DNA of 35,843 nucleotides from Enterococcus villorum (GCF_007990225.1 NZ_BJWF01000027.1:1-35843); one strand, 5' to 3'. Positions 8,693-18,190 are shown, counted from the first letter of the stretch. Translations and numbers: made by a program. Notes: generated from the sequence alone by a model not told the origin.

Positions 8693-8774
8693 CTCCTCCT
8701 AATAGTTTTTATTTTAGAGTCAGCTCTATTTACTTATTCACTAACTCAACAACAGATTATCATATCATTGTTAA

Positions 8775-8818
8775 TAAAATCACAATCATTCATTAAAACA
8801 CACCCTAAAATCACAATC
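8775..8818 (-). promoter_or_regulatory. Direct repeats upstream of the subtilisin gene, likely operator
   Basis: The 13-mer GATTGTGATTTTA (minus strand) occurs exactly twice, at 8806-8818 and 8775-8787, 31 bp apart (about three helical turns). A -10-like TATGAT follows a little downstream toward the gene, about 80 bases before the start codon. Position, exact identity and phasing suggest a binding site for a dimeric activator. The regulator is unknown and the sequence differs from the block shared by the two small secreted genes. Confidence 0.5.
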
Positions 8819-8990
8819 GTTTGCATACTCATTTTTCGGACTTTTAAATAACTTAATTAGAAAAGTAAATAGCTTAATATTTTTAATATATAAGTATATA
8901 TTGCTCTTATTTCCTTCATAAAATAACCAAAAGAATCAACTCATTTATTGTAAGTAGGCATTTTTAGTCATTTCATTTTTAACAAAAACA

Positions 8991-9037
8991 AAAAGCAGTC
9001 ATACCAAAGGCGTAAAAACCTTGATATGACTGCTTTT
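8991..9037 (-). terminator. Terminator of tRNA-Thr
   Basis: On the minus strand, a long stem AAAAGCAGTCATA / TATGACTGCTTTT with an inner CAAGG/CCTTTG extension is followed by TGTTTTTGTT, just past the tRNA 3' end. Confidence 0.8.
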
Positions 9038-9043
9038 ATAGTA

Positions 9044-9116
9044 TGCCAGCTGCAGGGATCGAACCTGTGGCCTACGCGTTACGAGTGCGTTGCTCTACCA
9101 ACTGAGCTAAGCTGGC
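9044..9116 (-). tRNA. tRNA-Thr (anticodon CGT)
   Basis: Read on the minus strand, this is a complete 73-nt cloverleaf. The acceptor stem is GCCAGCT/AGCTGGC with discriminator A. The D arm is GCTCAGTTGGTAGAGC. The anticodon loop is CTCGTAA (anticodon CGT, reads ACG), and the T arm contains GGTTCGATCC. The closing pair of the anticodon stem is A-C. CCA is not encoded. It has its own promoter and terminator and is a monocistronic gene. Confidence 0.96.
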
Positions 9117-9129
9117 GTTTCCACGTAAA

Positions 9130-9158
9130 ATTATATAGTTAATTAAAAAAATTGTAAA
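9130..9158 (-). promoter_or_regulatory. Promoter of tRNA-Thr
   Basis: On the minus strand, -35 TTTACA (9153-9158) and a perfect -10 TATAAT (9130-9135) are separated by 17 bp, about 14 bases upstream of the mature tRNA 5' end. This is a classic strong SigA-type promoter. Confidence 0.85.
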
Positions 9159-9207
9159 GACTTAAGTGTAAATTTTTACTTTATTTCCTGATTTTTTTCA
9201 TAAAACG

Positions 9208-9216
9208 TGGTATAAT
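9208..9216 (+). promoter_or_regulatory. Extended -10 promoter of the DUF2187-like gene
   Basis: TGGTATAAT at 9208-9216 is a perfect extended -10 element (TGnTATAAT), about 20 bases before the start codon region. No good -35 is seen at the proper distance, as expected for extended -10 promoters. Confidence 0.65.
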
Positions 9217-9236
9217 TAATATGAAAGGCAGGTTTT

Positions 9237-9479
9237 ATGAAAATGGCAACGTTTGGAAAATTTGATACAACTATTGTACCGTCGGAATTTGGGGGAAAAT
9301 TTACGATCGACACTCACGTGGCATTTATGCTTCATGGAACACCGCAAACTGGAACAATTTCAAAACAACTGAAAAATTCTGCTGTGGTTGAAATTGATAA
9401 AACAGAGGACAATGCCAATCTAATGACGCAAAGTAAAGGTGTAATCATTATTAACTACAAAGAATTGAAGAAACTTTAA
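9237..9479 (+). CDS. Small DUF2187/YkvS-like protein
   Basis: An 80-residue soluble protein (78 if translation begins at the second ATG, 9243, which sits at a better distance from AGGCAGG). It has no signal peptide or membrane span. The sequence FMLHGTPQTGTISKQLKNSAVVEI and the ending VIIINYKELKKL resemble the small beta-barrel DUF2187 proteins of Firmicutes, whose role is unknown. It is a single gene with an extended -10 promoter and a strong terminator directly after the stop. The family assignment is from memory of the pattern and is moderate. Confidence 0.75.
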   Translation: MKMATFGKFDTTIVPSEFGGKFTIDTHVAFMLHGTPQTGTISKQLKNSAVVEIDKTEDNANLMTQSKGVIIINYKELKKL

Positions 9480-9484
9480 CACCG

Positions 9485-9516
9485 ACCATCTCTGCGTTTT
9501 GAGGTGGTTTTTTTTG
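9485..9516 (+). terminator. Terminator of the DUF2187-like gene
   Basis: Perfect 8-bp stem ACCATCTC / GAGGTGGT with an 8-nt loop, followed by eight T, five bases after the stop codon. Confidence 0.9.
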
Positions 9517-9845
9517 AAGTGCATTTTATTTTCTTTTCAAAAATCCATATTGATCGAGATAAAAAATAAATTTGGTCATTAACTTAAGTAGTTTCTATCA
9601 ATTATGTTGCAAGAAACAATTCAAACTTTTCTATCTATGCCTTGTGTCCAAAATCTTTTCAACCTTTTAACCCTTCCTCTTCCACATATATTTCACTATT
9701 TTGTTCCTTATAACTTCATGTTAATTACTTGATATTTTTTCTATCCCCTTTTTACATAAAAAATAGTCTGTCTAGTAAAATCTAAGCGATACATCATTTT
9801 CTCATCATACTCAGGCATAAAAACTTATCTTTTTATTTAAATAAA
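9517..9845. other. Gene-free AT-rich region
   Basis: About 330 bases between the DUF2187 terminator and the hairpin at 9853-9904. I see no gene, no repeat and no convincing promoter here. Confidence 0.5.
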
Positions 9846-9982
9846 AAAACGTAAAACAAAAGCAGCTCCTTCGAAAAATATGCCGAAGGAGCTACTTTTG
9901 TTTTTGTCGCTTAATAGAGCAAGGGAATTTCATCCGCCAATACGTCTTCCCATCTAATCTTAGTATATTTTTAGATTCAACT
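9846..9982 (-). ncRNA. Candidate small RNA with its own promoter and intrinsic terminator
   Basis: On the minus strand, a -10 TATAAT at 9989-9994 with a weak -35 (TTTGCT, 10011-10016) lies about 135 bases upstream of the strong hairpin at 9853-9904. The predicted transcript of about 137 nt has no plausible reading frame (only a 7-codon ATG frame without a binding site). It could form an internal GGGAA/TTCCC helix before the terminator. It is downstream of upp in the same direction, so an alternative is a long upp 3' UTR ending at the same hairpin. It matches no RNA family I know. Confidence 0.4.
9853..9904 (-). terminator. Strong 21-bp hairpin terminator oriented for the minus strand
   Basis: Arms 9853-9873 and 9884-9904 pair over 21 positions around a 10-nt loop. 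The one non-Watson-Crick pair is G-U in the minus-strand RNA but a C-A mismatch in the plus-strand RNA, and on the minus strand a TTTTACGTTTTTTT tract follows. The structure is therefore best suited to stop transcription coming from upp or from the candidate small RNA. Confidence 0.8.
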
Positions 9983-10196
9983 GTGATGATTATACAAGAT
10001 ATAAGAAAATAGCAAAATTGTTTTAAAATGGAAACAAATATCTATTTATATATATCTTCTTTTTACAAATTTTAAAAATTTAAACGAGAGATAAAGTTAC
10101 TTGTCGTAAAACAACTTTCCGTATTTTTCATTAAAAAAACGCTTTTTTTAGAATAAACTTTTTGAATTTATATTTATTTTTTCATCCAAACTAGTA

Positions 10197-10826
10197 TTAC
10201 TTTGTCCCAAATAAACGGTCGCCAGCATCTCCTAAACCAGGAACGATATAACCATGTTCATTTAATTTTTCATCCAATGATGCAGTATAAATATCAATAT
10301 CTGGATGCGCTTCTTGCAAGGCTTTTACACCTTCTGGAGCTGCCACTAAGCAAACAAACTTGATATTTGATGCCCCACGTTCTTTTAATGCGTCAATTGC
10401 CATAATCGCTGAGCCTCCTGTTGCTAACATCGGATCAACAACAAATAATTGACGTGCATCAATATCTTCAGGTAATTTTACGAAATATTCATGAGGTTCA
10501 AGGGTTTCTTCGTCACGGTATAAACCGATATGCCCTACTTTAGCCGCAGGGATCAACTCTAAAATTCCGTCTACCATTCCAATTCCTGCACGTAAAATCG
10601 GGATAATAGCTACTTTTTTACCAGATAACGTTTTTTGTGTTGTCTTAGTAATTGGTGTTTCAATGACAATATCTTCTAACGGCATATCACGTGATACTTC
10701 ATATGCCATCAACATAGCAATTTCATCGACAACCTCACGAAAAACTTTTGTTCCACAGTCTTTGTCTCGAATAATAGTTAATTTGTGTTGGATTAATGGA
10801 TGGTCGATTACTTGAAATTTGCCCAT
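10197..10826 (-). CDS. upp: Uracil phosphoribosyltransferase
   Basis: A 209-residue protein of the standard Upp length. It makes UMP from uracil and PRPP in pyrimidine salvage, in the cytoplasm. The PRPP loop [12 protein letters not shown] lies at residues 129-140. The conserved [13 protein letters not shown] (75-87) and the C-terminal uracil-binding [16 protein letters not shown] are intact. The ATG follows AAAGGAGACC. The gene is separated from the upstream hydrolase by a hairpin, so it is probably its own unit. No close terminator follows; the nearest strong one is at 9853-9904. Confidence 0.98.
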   Translation of the reverse strand: MGKFQVIDHPLIQHKLTIIRDKDCGTKVFREVVDEIAMLMAYEVSRDMPLEDIVIETPITKTTQKTLSGKKVAIIPILRAGIGMVDGILELIPAAKVGHIGLYRDEETLEPHEYFVKLPEDIDARQLFVVDPMLATGGSAIMAIDALKERGASNIKFVCLVAAPEGVKALQEAHPDIDIYTASLDEKLNEHGYIVPGLGDAGDRLFGTK

Positions 10827-10963
10827 TTTTCTGGTCTCCTTTGTTCTGTCGTTTCTTTTTAATTGTAAAACAAAAAGAAGCCGTTGACTAGTCTAACCCA
10901 TCACTTTTCAAAAGAAAATAAACCAAATAAAAAAACAAGTTCCAAAAATTATAAAAAACAGTA

Positions 10964-11026
10964 AAAAATAACAAAATGGCTTTGCATTCAAACTTTTTTT
11001 GTTATTTTTACTGTTTTTTATTGGTA
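10964..11026 (-). terminator. AT-rich long hairpin between the hydrolase gene and upp
   Basis: AAAAAACAGTAAAAA and its complement TTTTTACTGTTTTTT form the outer part of a stem of more than 20 bp with a single bulged A. The loop is about 15-20 nt. It lies 40-100 bases after the hydrolase stop and can end transcription on the minus strand. Confidence 0.65.
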
Positions 11027-11063
11027 AATATTACATAAAGCAAGTCAAATAATAGGAACCCTA

Positions 11064-12005
11064 TTATTCTTTTAACCATTCTGTAGACAAGAGCATAGCT
11101 GCTCGAGTAGCTTTGGTTTGATCCATTACATTTACCATCACAAAATCATGGATGATCCCTTGAAAACGGACTTGAGTTACCGCCACTCCTGCTTCTCGCA
11201 ATTTGCGTGCATAGGCTTCCCCTTCATCTCTTAAAACGTCTGCTTCACCAGTCAAAATCATTGCTGGTGGTAATCCCTTCAATTCTTCGGAAGTCGCACG
11301 TAACGGCGAAGCAGTAATTTTTGCGCGTTCTTGTTCATCTGTTGTGTATTGATCCCAAAACCACTTCATTCCTTCTTTGGTTAAAAAATAATCTTCTCCA
11401 AATTGCTGATAGGATTCCGTATCAAAATTAGCATCAGTTACTGGATAATACAAAAGTTGTTTCTTGATTGGCAAACCTTGACGTTGTTTGGTCAAAATAG
11501 TCATGACTGTCGCCATGTTCCCACCAACAGAATCACCAGCTACCGCTAAATTAGACAGATCTAGTCCTTTCGATTCAGCTAACTCATCGAGTTTTTGTAA
11601 TACCGCATAATTTTGTTCAATGGCCGTTGGATACTTTGCTTCTGGTGAACGACTGTACTCCGGAAAGACCACGATCGAATTTGTCCGAACAGCTAATTCG
11701 CGAATCAATTTATCATGTGTCTGTGCACTTCCAAATACCCAACCAGCTCCATGAATGTAAAAGATCACGGGTAATTTATCCATATTCCCAGCCGGACGTA
11801 CAAACCGAACATTGACATTTCCCCATCCATTTGTATCTACTGTCAAGTTTTCAATATCTACTGGTAGCTTATCAATAGGTGATGCTTGGACCTTTTCTAA
11901 TAATGCTCGTCCTTCTTCTGGTGGCAATTCATAAATTCTTGGGTGTGGAGCATTTGCGTCACTAAATTCAATCGCTTCTTTTTCTAATGAGATTCGTTCA
12001 GTCAT
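11064..12005 (-). CDS. Alpha/beta hydrolase of the hormone-sensitive-lipase type
   Basis: A 313-residue cytoplasmic esterase-like protein without a signal peptide. It carries the oxyanion motif HGAG (85-88, a variant of HGGG), the nucleophile elbow GDSVGG with Ser159, Asp256 in GEADVLRD and His286 in GIIHDF, all in the order of alpha/beta hydrolase fold-3 enzymes. Family members cleave short acyl esters; the natural substrate cannot be read from sequence. The ATG follows AGAGAGGAATCACG. It is a single gene flanked by gaps and a downstream hairpin. Confidence 0.9.
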   Translation of the reverse strand: MTERISLEKEAIEFSDANAPHPRIYELPPEEGRALLEKVQASPIDKLPVDIENLTVDTNGWGNVNVRFVRPAGNMDKLPVIFYIHGAGWVFGSAQTHDKLIRELAVRTNSIVVFPEYSRSPEAKYPTAIEQNYAVLQKLDELAESKGLDLSNLAVAGDSVGGNMATVMTILTKQRQGLPIKKQLLYYPVTDANFDTESYQQFGEDYFLTKEGMKWFWDQYTTDEQERAKITASPLRATSEELKGLPPAMILTGEADVLRDEGEAYARKLREAGVAVTQVRFQGIIHDFVMVNVMDQTKATRAAMLLSTEWLKE

Positions 12006-12424
12006 CGTGATTCCTCTCTAGATTCAAGTAAAAAGCTAAATTACACCTCATATACTAGTGAGCCTAAAAAGAAAAGTCAAAATATTGGTTTGCTCGCTTT
12101 TTCTCAATAAAAAGTAGGAGCTAAACCACATAATTTTCTTATTTCAGAAGAAAGAATGAATGTTTGACAAACTCTGATCGTTTGAAAGAACCAGGACTTT
12201 AAAAATGGACAAAAAGAGCCGCCTTCAAAAATTAGTTGTTTGTCTAATAATTGTAGGCGACTTAAAAAGTAGTATTCATATGAATAAATGGACGATTTAC
12301 CATTGTTTTTCATAAATATTGTCATACTGATAAAACATAGGAATGTGTGGTGAAAGGTGATCTACATCTCTATTTTTCTATTATTTATGAAATAGCGAGA
12401 CGTTGACCCCTTTCCTGAAAATTT
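12006..12424. other. 419-bp gap between glyA and the hydrolase gene
   Basis: A 73-codon minus-strand frame at 12104-12325 is present but has no ribosome binding site and an unconvincing composition. I see no clear terminator for glyA beyond small weak stems near 12365-12400. No repeat or RNA gene is recognised. Confidence 0.4.
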
Positions 12425-13669
12425 TTAATTTTTATATAGAGGGTATTTTTCAGTCAATTCACGCACACCAGCTTTTACTTCTTCTAATTCAGCTTCGTTG
12501 TTTTTTGCTTGTAATGCTTTAACGATCAGTTCTGCCACTTTTGTTGCATCTTCTTCCTTAAAGCCTCTTGTTGTGATCGCAGGAGTACCAATACGAATAC
12601 CACTTGTTTTAAAGGGACTAAGTGTTTCAAAAGGAATTGAATTTTTGTTGACCGTAATATTTACACTATCTAAAATACTTTCAGCTTCTTTTCCGTTTAA
12701 TTCCAGTCCACGTACGTCAATCAAAACTAAGTGATTGTCTGTTGCGCCCGAAACTACTCTTGTTCCGATCGCTTGGTTAAAGACTTTAGCCATCGCTTTT
12801 GCATTGGCAATAATCTGTTCACTATATTCTTTGAATGTAGGAGTTAACGCTTCTTTAAAAGCAGCGGCTTTCCCTGCAATTACGTGTTCTAAAGGACCAC
12901 CTTGAATCCCTGGAAAGACAGCACTATTGATCTTTTTAGCTAGTTCTTCATCGTTGGTTAAAATCATTCCACCACGAGGACCACGTAACGTTTTATGGGT
13001 AGTTGTTGTGGTAATATCTGCATAAGGAATTGGACTTTTATGGACGCCAGCTGCCACTAATCCAGCGATGTGTGCCATATCGACCATTAATTTTGCACCG
13101 ACTTCATCAGCGATCTCTCTAAATTTCTCAAAATCAATTGTTCTACCATACGCACTTGCACCTGCAACAATTAATTTTGGTTGATGTTTTCTCGCTAAAA
13201 TACGCACAACATTATAATCAATCACTTCTGTTGTTGGGTCAACACCATAGGCTACAAAATGATACGTTTTACCACTAAAATTCACTGGAGAACCGTGTGT
13301 AAGATGCCCTCCTGCTGAAAGATCCATCCCTAAAATGGTATCACCAGGTTCTACAAGCGCAAGATAGGCTGCTGTATTCGCTTGCGATCCGGAATGGGGT
13401 TGAACATTTACAAATTTTGCGCCAAATAATTCTTTTGCGCGATCAATTGCCAAATTTTCAACAATATCAACAAATTCACAGCCACCATAATAGCGGTGTC
13501 CAGGATAACCTTCTGCGTATTTATTTGTCAAAATACTTCCTTGAGCCGCCATTACCGCTTCAGAAACAAAATTTTCAGAAGCAATAAGCTCCAGATTATT
13601 TTCTTGTCTTTCTTCTTCTTTTACAATTGCAGCCCATAAATCAGGGTCAAACGTTTTGTAGTCTACCAC
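12425..13669 (-). CDS. glyA: Serine hydroxymethyltransferase
   Basis: It interconverts serine and glycine with tetrahydrofolate, the main one-carbon source. I set the start at GTG 13669, nine bases after AAGGAG, giving the typical N-terminus (M)[11 protein letters not shown] and 414 residues; a longer reading from 13699 would put ten atypical residues in front. The PLP lysine is Lys226 in [14 protein letters not shown]. Conserved [13 protein letters not shown] and [12 protein letters not shown] are intact. It lies downstream of ywlC in the same direction with a 266-base gap, so it may have its own promoter. Confidence 0.97.
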   Translation of the reverse strand: MVDYKTFDPDLWAAIVKEEERQENNLELIASENFVSEAVMAAQGSILTNKYAEGYPGHRYYGGCEFVDIVENLAIDRAKELFGAKFVNVQPHSGSQANTAAYLALVEPGDTILGMDLSAGGHLTHGSPVNFSGKTYHFVAYGVDPTTEVIDYNVVRILARKHQPKLIVAGASAYGRTIDFEKFREIADEVGAKLMVDMAHIAGLVAAGVHKSPIPYADITTTTTHKTLRGPRGGMILTNDEELAKKINSAVFPGIQGGPLEHVIAGKAAAFKEALTPTFKEYSEQIIANAKAMAKVFNQAIGTRVVSGATDNHLVLIDVRGLELNGKEAESILDSVNITVNKNSIPFETLSPFKTSGIRIGTPAITTRGFKEEDATKVAELIVKALQAKNNEAELEEVKAGVRELTEKYPLYKN

Positions 13670-13935
13670 AAGCAACAGCTCCTTTTTATTTTTTACCAAG
13701 AGAATTGAAAAAAGCAGAGAATTTTAGCAGTAACAACCATCTTATAGCATACTTTTTTATTTGTACGCTCTGTTTTTTGTTCCTAAAATCATCTGTTTCA
13801 CTACCATCGATTTCCGTAGTAACGAATCATTCTTTTTATCTCTTGATCGTAAACTCTTCGTTTCAGTCATATTTTTAGTAGAGTTTACTTTATTGCATTG
13901 TATCATAATAAAAGATGCGTACAAGGTACCTAGAA

Positions 13936-14961
13936 TTAATTTTCAAAATATTTTTGTCCTGCTGATTTTTTCAGACGATTCATGTAAGCATTCCCTAATC
14001 CCTCTTCTGAGAACACTTCGACAAAGATTAAATCAAGACCTAATGTTTTCTCATCTAGTCCACGCAACCCAGCAAACAAGCCTTTTGTTGCTGCTTCTAC
14101 CGAATCATCAAAATACATGTACACTGCTGCCACGTCAAAACGAACCGCTTCAGCAATTCTAGGACCGGCAATCACACCTACACGTATTTGCTTATCTTTT
14201 GCCCATTTGACTGCATTATCCCAATCACTCTCACGGACCATCATCACCTTTGTGTCAGGAGAATAATGTTGATATTTCATTCCTGGAGATTTCGGTGTTT
14301 CAGTGCTTTGTATCAGATGTTGGTCAATCGCTACTTTTCCATCGATAACGGCTTCTAGTTGTTCTTTCGTTACTGCACCTGGGCGTAAGATCATTGGAGC
14401 TCTTTTGGGGTCGCTTAAATCAATCACCGTTGATTCTACACCAATGCGCGTTGCGCCATCATCGATAATTCCAGTGATTTTTCCATGTAAATCATGATAG
14501 ACGTGTTCTGCGGTTGTCGGGCTAGGTTTTCCAGAAGTATTTGCACTAGGACCGACAATTGGTATACCCGCTAGCTCTATGACTTTAAGTGTTTTTTTGT
14601 TATCTGGCATACGAAACGCTGCTGTGGATAAACCTCCTGTCACAATTGATGGTAACGCCCCTTTTTTGATCTCAAAAATCATTGTGAGAGGACCAGGCCA
14701 AAAGTTTTTTACAATTTTTTCTGTCAGCGGATGTAAGTTATCCACATACTTTTTCATTTGTTCAAATGATGAAACATGAACAATCAAAGGATTGTCTTGT
14801 GGGCGACCCTTGACCAAAAACACTTCTTTGACTGCTTCGGGTAAAAGTGCGTTAGCCCCTAGTCCGTAAACAGTTTCGGTCGGAAAAGCAACTAATTTGC
14901 CATTTTTTAATGCTTGAGCTGCTTCAGTTAATTGTTCCTCATAATAGTATTTTGTTTCCAC
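13936..14961 (-). CDS. ywlC: Threonylcarbamoyl-AMP synthase (Sua5/YwlC type)
   Basis: A 341-residue long-form enzyme. The N-terminal YrdC/TsaC domain (about 10-200; FPTETVYGLGANA, KGRPQDNPLIVHV, GPSANTSGKPSPT) makes threonylcarbamoyl-AMP from Thr, bicarbonate and ATP for t6A37 modification of ANN-reading tRNAs. The C-terminal Sua5 domain (about 225-341) completes the long form. The ATG is at 14961 with a 191-base gap to prmC. Two perfect DnaA boxes lie inside the 5' half of the gene and more in the upstream gap. The order prfA-prmC-ywlC matches other Firmicutes. Confidence 0.95.
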   Translation of the reverse strand: METKYYYEEQLTEAAQALKNGKLVAFPTETVYGLGANALLPEAVKEVFLVKGRPQDNPLIVHVSSFEQMKKYVDNLHPLTEKIVKNFWPGPLTMIFEIKKGALPSIVTGGLSTAAFRMPDNKKTLKVIELAGIPIVGPSANTSGKPSPTTAEHVYHDLHGKITGIIDDGATRIGVESTVIDLSDPKRAPMILRPGAVTKEQLEAVIDGKVAIDQHLIQSTETPKSPGMKYQHYSPDTKVMMVRESDWDNAVKWAKDKQIRVGVIAGPRIAEAVRFDVAAVYMYFDDSVEAATKGLFAGLRGLDEKTLGLDLIFVEVFSEEGLGNAYMNRLKKSAGQKYFEN

Positions 14962-15151
14962 AGTCTATCCACATCCTCTTTTTTCAGTTTACTTGATTTA
15001 TTCCATTTTATCCTCAGATTATACACAGAATGTTTATAACTATTTTGTCAATAGTGGATAAGTTTGTTGATAAGTCAAAAACTCGTTTTCATCCTTGTCC
15101 TAACAGTGTTTTTTTATAATAAAAAAACATAAAAAATTTTTTTCATCCACA
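14623..15151. promoter_or_regulatory. DnaA-box cluster in and upstream of ywlC
   Basis: Seven 9-mers match TTATCCACA with at most one change. Perfect copies are 14623-14631 (minus) and 14738-14746 (plus). One-change copies are CTATCCACA 14965-14973, TTATACACA 15019-15027 (fits TTWTNCACA), TTATCCACT 15053-15061 (minus), TTATCAACA 15065-15073 (minus) and TCATCCACA 15143-15151. Five fall in the 191-bp ywlC-prmC gap. From memory, DnaA was mapped at ywlC in Bacillus subtilis as one of its chromosomal DnaA-box clusters, so this may be a conserved DnaA-titration or regulatory site. Confidence 0.6.
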
Positions 15152-15152
15152 G

Positions 15153-15992
15153 TTAATTAAACACGGTAATCATCCGATCATTTCCGAATAAATCTTTTCT
15201 TATCTCCACTTTTTTCATTGGAAAAACTTCCTGAAAAATCTGTTGAACAGCTTTTCCTTGACTATATCCTATTTCTAAATATATTTTCCCATCAGGCTTC
15301 AAACTTTTTTTTGCTTCTTTTGCTATTTTTTTATAGATCGCTAGTCCTTCATCTTCAGCAAATAAAGCCATTTTAGGCTCAAAGGTACGAACACTTTCAT
15401 CCATCAATGCCCATTCATCCAATCGAATATAGGGTGGATTTGAAATGATTACATCAAACGATTGGTCGCTGACAGGTTCTAATGTATCACCATGATAAAA
15501 ATGGATGTCGACCTGTTCTTTCTTGGCATTTTCTTTTGCCACAGCTAACGCTTGTAACGATAGGTCAATCGCTGACATCTGCCATTGACTTCTTTCAGAT
15601 TTTAAGCTGATAGCTATCGCACCAGTACCTGTGCCAATGTCTACTACTTTTAATGCTTCATTAGCTGTTTCAGTTAAACATAATTCCACTAATTCTTCTG
15701 TTTCCGGTCTTGGGATTAAAGTATCTTCTGTCACTTTTAATCGATGGCCATAGAAATCTGCATAGCCTAATAGGTACTGTGGAGGATAATTTTTTAAAAG
15801 CATTTCAAGATCTTGCTCAACTATTTTTTTATCTTCCTCAGTCATCGGTTCATTCATGTGTAGTAACCAATCAATCTTTTCCCAACCTTTACGTTCAAGA
15901 AACAAAAATTGGATACTATACCCTTCTTTTTTCTGCTCTTCTAAAAAAGAAGAAGCCCGTGATAGGACTTCTAGGTACGTATTCTTACCCAT
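15153..15992 (-). CDS. prmC: Release factor glutamine methyltransferase
   Basis: It methylates the Gln of the GGQ motif in release factors. The start is ATG 15992, overlapping the end of prfA by eight bases, with GGAAG upstream inside prfA; this gives 279 residues, the family size. An upstream in-frame ATG at 16025 would add 11 unrelated residues. The SAM motif DIGTGTGA is at 118-125 and the substrate-binding NPPY at 185-188. The N-terminal helical domain is complete. It is translationally coupled to its substrate gene prfA. Confidence 0.96.
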   Translation of the reverse strand: MGKNTYLEVLSRASSFLEEQKKEGYSIQFLFLERKGWEKIDWLLHMNEPMTEEDKKIVEQDLEMLLKNYPPQYLLGYADFYGHRLKVTEDTLIPRPETEELVELCLTETANEALKVVDIGTGTGAIAISLKSERSQWQMSAIDLSLQALAVAKENAKKEQVDIHFYHGDTLEPVSDQSFDVIISNPPYIRLDEWALMDESVRTFEPKMALFAEDEGLAIYKKIAKEAKKSLKPDGKIYLEIGYSQGKAVQQIFQEVFPMKKVEIRKDLFGNDRMITVFN

Positions 15993-17058
15993 TTTGCATT
16001 TCTTCCAATTTAGATGTTTGATCATATAAAATCAATGCATCGACGATTTCATCTAATTTTCCAGCAAGAATTTGGTCTAATTTTTGAATGGTTAACCCGA
16101 TACGATGGTCTGTCACACGATTTTGAGGAAAATTATACGTACGAATGCGTTCTGAACGATCACCTGTTCCGACTGCTGATTTACGATTTGCATCGTATTC
16201 ACTTTGTGCTTCTTGTTGAATTTTATCATAGACACGTGCACGTAAAACCTTCATCGCTTTTTCACGGTTTTTTAACTGTGAACGCTCATCTTGCATGGCC
16301 ACCACGATTCCAGTAGGCAAATGGGTCAAGCGTACAGCAGAAGCCGTTTTATTGACATGCTGACCACCAGCACCTGAAGCATGATAAATATCTGTACGGA
16401 TGTCTTTGTCTTCGATTTCGATTTCAACTTCTTCTGCTTCTGGCATCACTACAACCGTAGCAGTTGATGTATGAATACGTCCTTGTGACTCAGTAGATGG
16501 TACACGTTGCACACGATGCGCGCCACTTTCATATTTTAATTTTGAGTAGACGTTATCACCTGAGATCATCATAATGACTTCTTTATATCCACCAATACCA
16601 GTAATATTTGCTTCCAACACTTCTGTTTTCCATCCTTGTGACTCTGCATATTTTTGATACATATTGAACAAGTCACCTGCAAATAAAGCCGCTTCATCTC
16701 CACCAGCTGCTCCACGTATTTCCATAATAATATTTTTGTCATCATTTGGGTCTTTTGGTAAAAGTAAAATTTTAATTTTCTCTTCTAATACTTCTTTTTC
16801 TTTTTTTAAATCTGACAATTCTTCTTTTGCCATCTCAGCCATTTCATCGTCTAGCTTTTCACCAAGTAACTCTTCGGTATCTTTTATTCCTTGTACTACA
16901 TCTTTATAACGGCGATAGACTTCTACTGTTTCACGAGTACTTGCCTCTTCTTTTGACAATTGCATAAATCGCTTGGTATCTGAGATTACTTCTGGATCAC
17001 TTAGTAGTTCACCAAGTTCTTCATAACGGTCTTCAATTGCTTGTAATTGATCGTACAT
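15985..17058 (-). CDS. prfA: Peptide chain release factor 1
   Basis: A 357-residue RF1 that ends translation at UAG and UAA. The codon-recognition tripeptide Pro187-Ser-Thr189 (RVPSTES) and the catalytic GGQ at 231-233 ([10 protein letters not shown]) are both present. It starts five bases after the tdk stop, with AAGGAGAAT as the binding site at the tdk end, and overlaps prmC, so tdk-prfA-prmC form a tight operon. Confidence 0.98.
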   Translation of the reverse strand: MYDQLQAIEDRYEELGELLSDPEVISDTKRFMQLSKEEASTRETVEVYRRYKDVVQGIKDTEELLGEKLDDEMAEMAKEELSDLKKEKEVLEEKIKILLLPKDPNDDKNIIMEIRGAAGGDEAALFAGDLFNMYQKYAESQGWKTEVLEANITGIGGYKEVIMMISGDNVYSKLKYESGAHRVQRVPSTESQGRIHTSTATVVVMPEAEEVEIEIEDKDIRTDIYHASGAGGQHVNKTASAVRLTHLPTGIVVAMQDERSQLKNREKAMKVLRARVYDKIQQEAQSEYDANRKSAVGTGDRSERIRTYNFPQNRVTDHRIGLTIQKLDQILAGKLDEIVDALILYDQTSKLEEMQNG

Positions 17059-17063
17059 GTTTA

Positions 17064-17648
17064 TTATTCTCCTTCTTTAATTATCGATGGATGAAAATAA
17101 TGCTTCCGACAAACAGGGTAATAGGCTTCATTTCCACCAATTTGTACTTGATCCCCTTCATAGACTGGTTTTCCATCAACATAGTGTAAATTCATGATTG
17201 CTTTTTTATGGCAGAACCAGCAAATGGTTTTCATCTCTTCGATTTTATCTGCATAAAGCAACAGGTATTTTGAACCTTCAAATAATTCATTTCTAAAATC
17301 ATTCTTCAAGCCAAACGCCATCACAGGAATATTTAATTCATCCACAATCTTCGTAAACGCAATAACATGTTTTTTCTTTAAAAATTGTGCTTCGTCAATC
17401 AGTACGCAGTATGGTTTATGCTCCATTTTAAAAATAACATCGAAAACATCTGTTTCTTCAAAAATGGGCATGGCTGGTCTTTTTAAACCAATTCGGCTGG
17501 AAACATTCCCCACGCCATCTCTTGTATCTATACCACTTGTCATTAAAACAACTGGTTTATTTTGTTCTTCGTAATTGTGCGCTACTTTTAAAATTTCGAT
17601 CGTCTTACCGCTATTCATTGCGCCATACTTAAAAAATAGTTGTGCCAT
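17064..17648 (-). CDS. tdk: Thymidine kinase
   Basis: A type II thymidine kinase that phosphorylates thymidine to dTMP in salvage. The start is ATG 17648 ([16 protein letters not shown]), giving 194 residues; a longer reading from 17699 adds 17 residues unlike the family. P-loop GAMNSGKT is at 9-16, Walker B is in CVLIDEAQF, and zinc cysteines are in CWFCHKKA and near CRKH. It is the first gene of the tdk-prfA-prmC operon. Confidence 0.97.
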   Translation of the reverse strand: MAQLFFKYGAMNSGKTIEILKVAHNYEEQNKPVVLMTSGIDTRDGVGNVSSRIGLKRPAMPIFEETDVFDVIFKMEHKPYCVLIDEAQFLKKKHVIAFTKIVDELNIPVMAFGLKNDFRNELFEGSKYLLLYADKIEEMKTICWFCHKKAIMNLHYVDGKPVYEGDQVQIGGNEAYYPVCRKHYFHPSIIKEGE

Positions 17649-17681
17649 AGCCTCATTCACCTTCCAGTTTGTTCCTATGGT

Positions 17682-17687
17682 ATTATA
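17682..17687 (-). promoter_or_regulatory. -10 box of the tdk-prfA-prmC operon
   Basis: A perfect TATAAT on the minus strand, about 34 bases before the tdk start. The -35 candidate 17 bp upstream (TGTAAA) is weak. Confidence 0.5.
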
Positions 17688-17879
17688 CTTGATTTTCAAC
17701 AGATTTTACAGTAAGAATTTTCAATCTCTCAAAAGCCGCTTGCAATACGAAAGATTTCTGATACTCTCACTAACAAAAGCAACCGCATAATAACTAATTA
17801 TCTATTGTGAAGGCTAAAAAAACTATTTGTTTAACTTAGTAAAATCTTATTCTATCGTTTCATTATTTAGAAAAATTTT

Positions 17880-18062
17880 TTAATACGTTGGGTACTTTTT
17901 ATTTGATTGTAATCCTTTATAAAGAGGAAGACCTTGAGAATATGACCAATAAGTTCGATCTAACTCATTTTTAAATATGACACTTCTTACTCTTCGTCCA
18001 TTTTTTTTTAGAATTTGACAGTTAGCTCTTTTACCTCTCAACACCTTATTTAGTAGATGCAA
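17880..18062 (-). CDS. Possible small basic protein, unrecognised
   Basis: A 60-codon frame with an ATG at 18062, Lys/Arg-rich at the start and aromatic near the end (RTYWSYSQGLPLYKG). A TATAAT lies directly upstream but no ribosome binding site is visible and the -35 spacing is poor. It could be a real small gene or the tail of a lost one. The rest of the roughly 540-bp gap between tdk and the V8-like protease gene shows nothing else recognisable. Confidence 0.3.
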   Translation of the reverse strand: MHLLNKVLRGKRANCQILKKNGRRVRSVIFKNELDRTYWSYSQGLPLYKGLQSNKKYPTY

Positions 18063-18190
18063 TGATTATAAATAATTAATTATTTACAATGGATCACATT
18101 ATTAAGGTTAGTCATAAAAAACTGGCATTGATCCAATTGAACAAAAAAATAAAATGAAAGTAAATAAATAATGAAATGGAGGACAATAGA

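Noticed and set aside
12104-12325. 73-codon minus-strand frame between glyA and the hydrolase gene
   Set aside because: No ribosome binding site and odd composition, so I do not call it a gene.
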